From the NCBI GenBank assembly GCA_009760855.2, contig WPIO01000077.1:1959001-1992739 (forward strand): a DNA stretch of 33,739 nucleotides, given 5' to 3'. Every line of letters starts with the position of its first letter. Within the stretch, counting starts at the first letter, position 1. This DNA comes from Cristatella mucedo. Its lineage: Eukaryota; Bryozoa; Phylactolaemata; Cristatellidae. Positions 32,360-33,739 of the stretch are shown here, one piece after another. The notes under the pieces were generated by a model. That model made no database searches and had not been told where the DNA came from. It worked only from the letters and a program-made list of their open reading frames with translations. Position numbers and translations under genes: made by a program.

Positions 32360-32765
32360 CTACTATAAGTTGATAAGAGTAATTCCAGCCGGCAGGACAA
32401 TCCAAGCCATTTCTTAAGTGAAGTGCTTGGAGATTTTTTAGCAGCGGAACTCTAGCCAAAGTCGAGGAGTAATTTTTTCTAGGAGTTACAAGTACCGGAT
32501 TCTTGCCATTCCATCGATCGTTGCTGGTATGGCTGCTGTCGTGGGGGCGGTTGGCACAGCTGTGTCAAAAGCAATAGCAGCTGCTGGGTTCATGCGAAAA
32601 ATAATAGAAACCAAGATGTACGCAGGAAAAGCTACACCCATGAGTGCCCATGAAGAACTTCTTTTGGCTTTATAAATGCAAAGTGATCCATTAAAAAATC
32701 CTATATCTGATCTGAAAGCACAACTTAAAAATTTGCAAAATGGAATCAACATAGACGTGAGCTAG
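32360..32765 (+). pseudogene. Virus-like gene of unknown family, 3' part beyond the LTR
   Basis: Immediately after the LTR the frame reads VDKSNSSRQDNPSHFL and SEVLGDFLAAEL (about 32367-32450), then a stop. A shift near 32490 opens IPSIVAGMAAVVGAVGTA, a Gly/Ala-rich hydrophobic helix of about 30 residues, followed by FMRKIIETKMYAGKATPMSA (about 32590-32650), a stop at 32673-32675, and DLKAQLKNLQNGI before a final TAG at 32763-32765. The amphipathic helix followed by a charged tail recalls membrane-active minor structural proteins of DNA viruses, but this is inference from composition only. Confidence 0.45.
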
Positions 32766-32798
32766 AGCATTGACATGTCAGAGGTCCACGGGAGACTG

Positions 32799-33739
32799 TG
32801 TAACGCCGAAAGCTCGGAGGAGTAGTCTTGACCTGTCGCTTACCGAGCGGCTCAACCTAGTGCCTAATGCCGTTCGGTGCACGCCTACGCGCAATAGGCT
32901 GGCCGCCACGAAACGAGCGTTTCTAGCGCCGATCTGCTTGCCGTTACAAAAGAGGGTCGTGAGTCATCACCGTAAATAGGAAAGTGAGACACACAAAATT
33001 GGGATCTTACAGAACCTTTTTCGCAAGCGGGCAAAGTCGCTGCGCGTCTAGTTCAGCTTTATCTCCACACTCCTCTCACATTCTCAACAGCACCAACAAT
33101 CTTGCTGAGGCAATACTTATCCACGCTGAATGCGAACCGGAGCCTAAACCCTAACCGGAAAACTAGGACACCGTTTCCACCTGTGCGGAAGGAATACTCC
33201 GCACACGCCAACTTAAGCACTCTTTCGGAGGGAATACTTCTCCACACTGTAGTGAACCGGAGCCTAAACCCTAACCGGAGAACTAGGACTCGATTTCTAC
33301 CAGTGCGGCAGGAATAATCCACACACGCCACCTCAAGCACTCTTGGAAAGTGAATAATGCTTCACACTGAAGCTACTTTTGTTTTTAGTGGGGAACGACC
33401 AAAATAGACAGAGCCCAAACCAGAGCCTAAAACGTAACCGAAGAACTAGGACTCGTTTTCCACCAGTGCGGCAGGGATACTCCACACACGCCACCTCATG
33501 CTATCTTGCGGAGAAAACACGTCTCTACACTTGCGCTACTTACATTTATACTGGGTAACGACCCAAGTAGACGGAGTTTGAACTGGAGCCTAAACCCTAA
33601 CCGGAAAACTTGGACTCCACGCACTGCCAACTACGTCTAGCTTGCACCGGCAAATCCTTATGCCGAGACCACGTGCAAGCGCGCACACCAAAAACACAAA
33701 AGAAACACAAAATGCCAGCTTGGGCGCGATACGCGCGAT
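32799..33739 (-). mobile_element. Second LTR of the same family, inverted, cut by the window edge
   Basis: The left edge TGTAACGCCGAAAGCTCGG is the reverse complement of the solo LTR's right end with one mismatch. The reverse complement then matches U5 (GGCAAGCAG, CTCACGACCC), the region of the polyadenylation signal (mutated here to GAAAAAGGTTC) and the minisatellite. It has four units, with CCTAAACCCTAACCGG cores at 33143, 33263 and 33589 and a mutated one at 33425. It ends at 33739 within the R region, so the U3 lies outside the window. The 93-codon reverse frame across the repeat units is not a gene. Confidence 0.75.

Noticed and set aside
31891-32400. 169-codon reverse frame, the longest in the window
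   Set aside because: It is antisense to the LTR minisatellite and U5. Repeats of about 122 bases keep frames open only by chance, and the equivalent region of the second LTR is broken.
33059-33340. 93-codon reverse frame with internally repeated LRLGFRLRF
   Set aside because: The repetition is that of the LTR minisatellite units; unit length changes break the frame.
31755-33610. Possible CRISPR-like or telomeric array
   Set aside because: Units are long (120-164 bases), lack unique spacers, and lie inside LTRs with TG/CA ends, so neither interpretation fits.

Overview
This looks like nuclear DNA from a metazoan, probably an invertebrate. It is AT-rich, has no prokaryote-style gene packing and no long intact reading frame, and is crowded with old, 5'-truncated non-LTR retrotransposons, LTRs, tRNA-like SINE heads and microsatellite tails. 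The species cannot be named from this sequence. A short hAT element resembling the horizontally transferred SPIN family (reported from tetrapods, a triatomine bug and a pond snail) is compatible with many hosts.

Layout, left to right. 1-1555: nothing recognised. 1556-2240: a CR1/L2-like reverse transcriptase fragment split by a tRNA-derived SINE. 3645-3720: a second tRNA-like SINE head. 5005-6670: a mosaic repeat carrying an L2-like 3' end. 6681-8830: the longest reverse-strand L2-like copy. 10330-13135: more L2-like tails and a second copy of the mosaic repeat. 13631-13814: the SPIN-like hAT element. 15560-16405: a GC-rich stretch followed by a two-exon gene for a 41-residue secreted peptide, the best host-gene candidate. 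16703-23480: several CR1/L2-like copies on both strands, including a head-to-tail cluster. 24250-28370: three partial LTRs of one family, a third copy of the mosaic repeat and an L2-like fragment. 29319-32765: a decayed virus-like segment with two divergently oriented broken genes. One has repeated phage-tail-fibre-type motifs. The other is of unknown family and is interrupted by a complete solo LTR at 31026-32359. 32799-33739: a second LTR of that family, inverted and running off the window.

The window is a record of successive insertions rather than a functional gene cluster: SINE into CR1, LTR into virus-like gene, L2 tail next to L2 tail. The only unit with visible intact gene structure is the small secreted-peptide gene. 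The virus-like genes show frameshifts and stops and are relics. Function assignments for retroelement fragments rest on recognisable reverse transcriptase motifs. Those for the virus-like genes and the peptide gene are partly inference.
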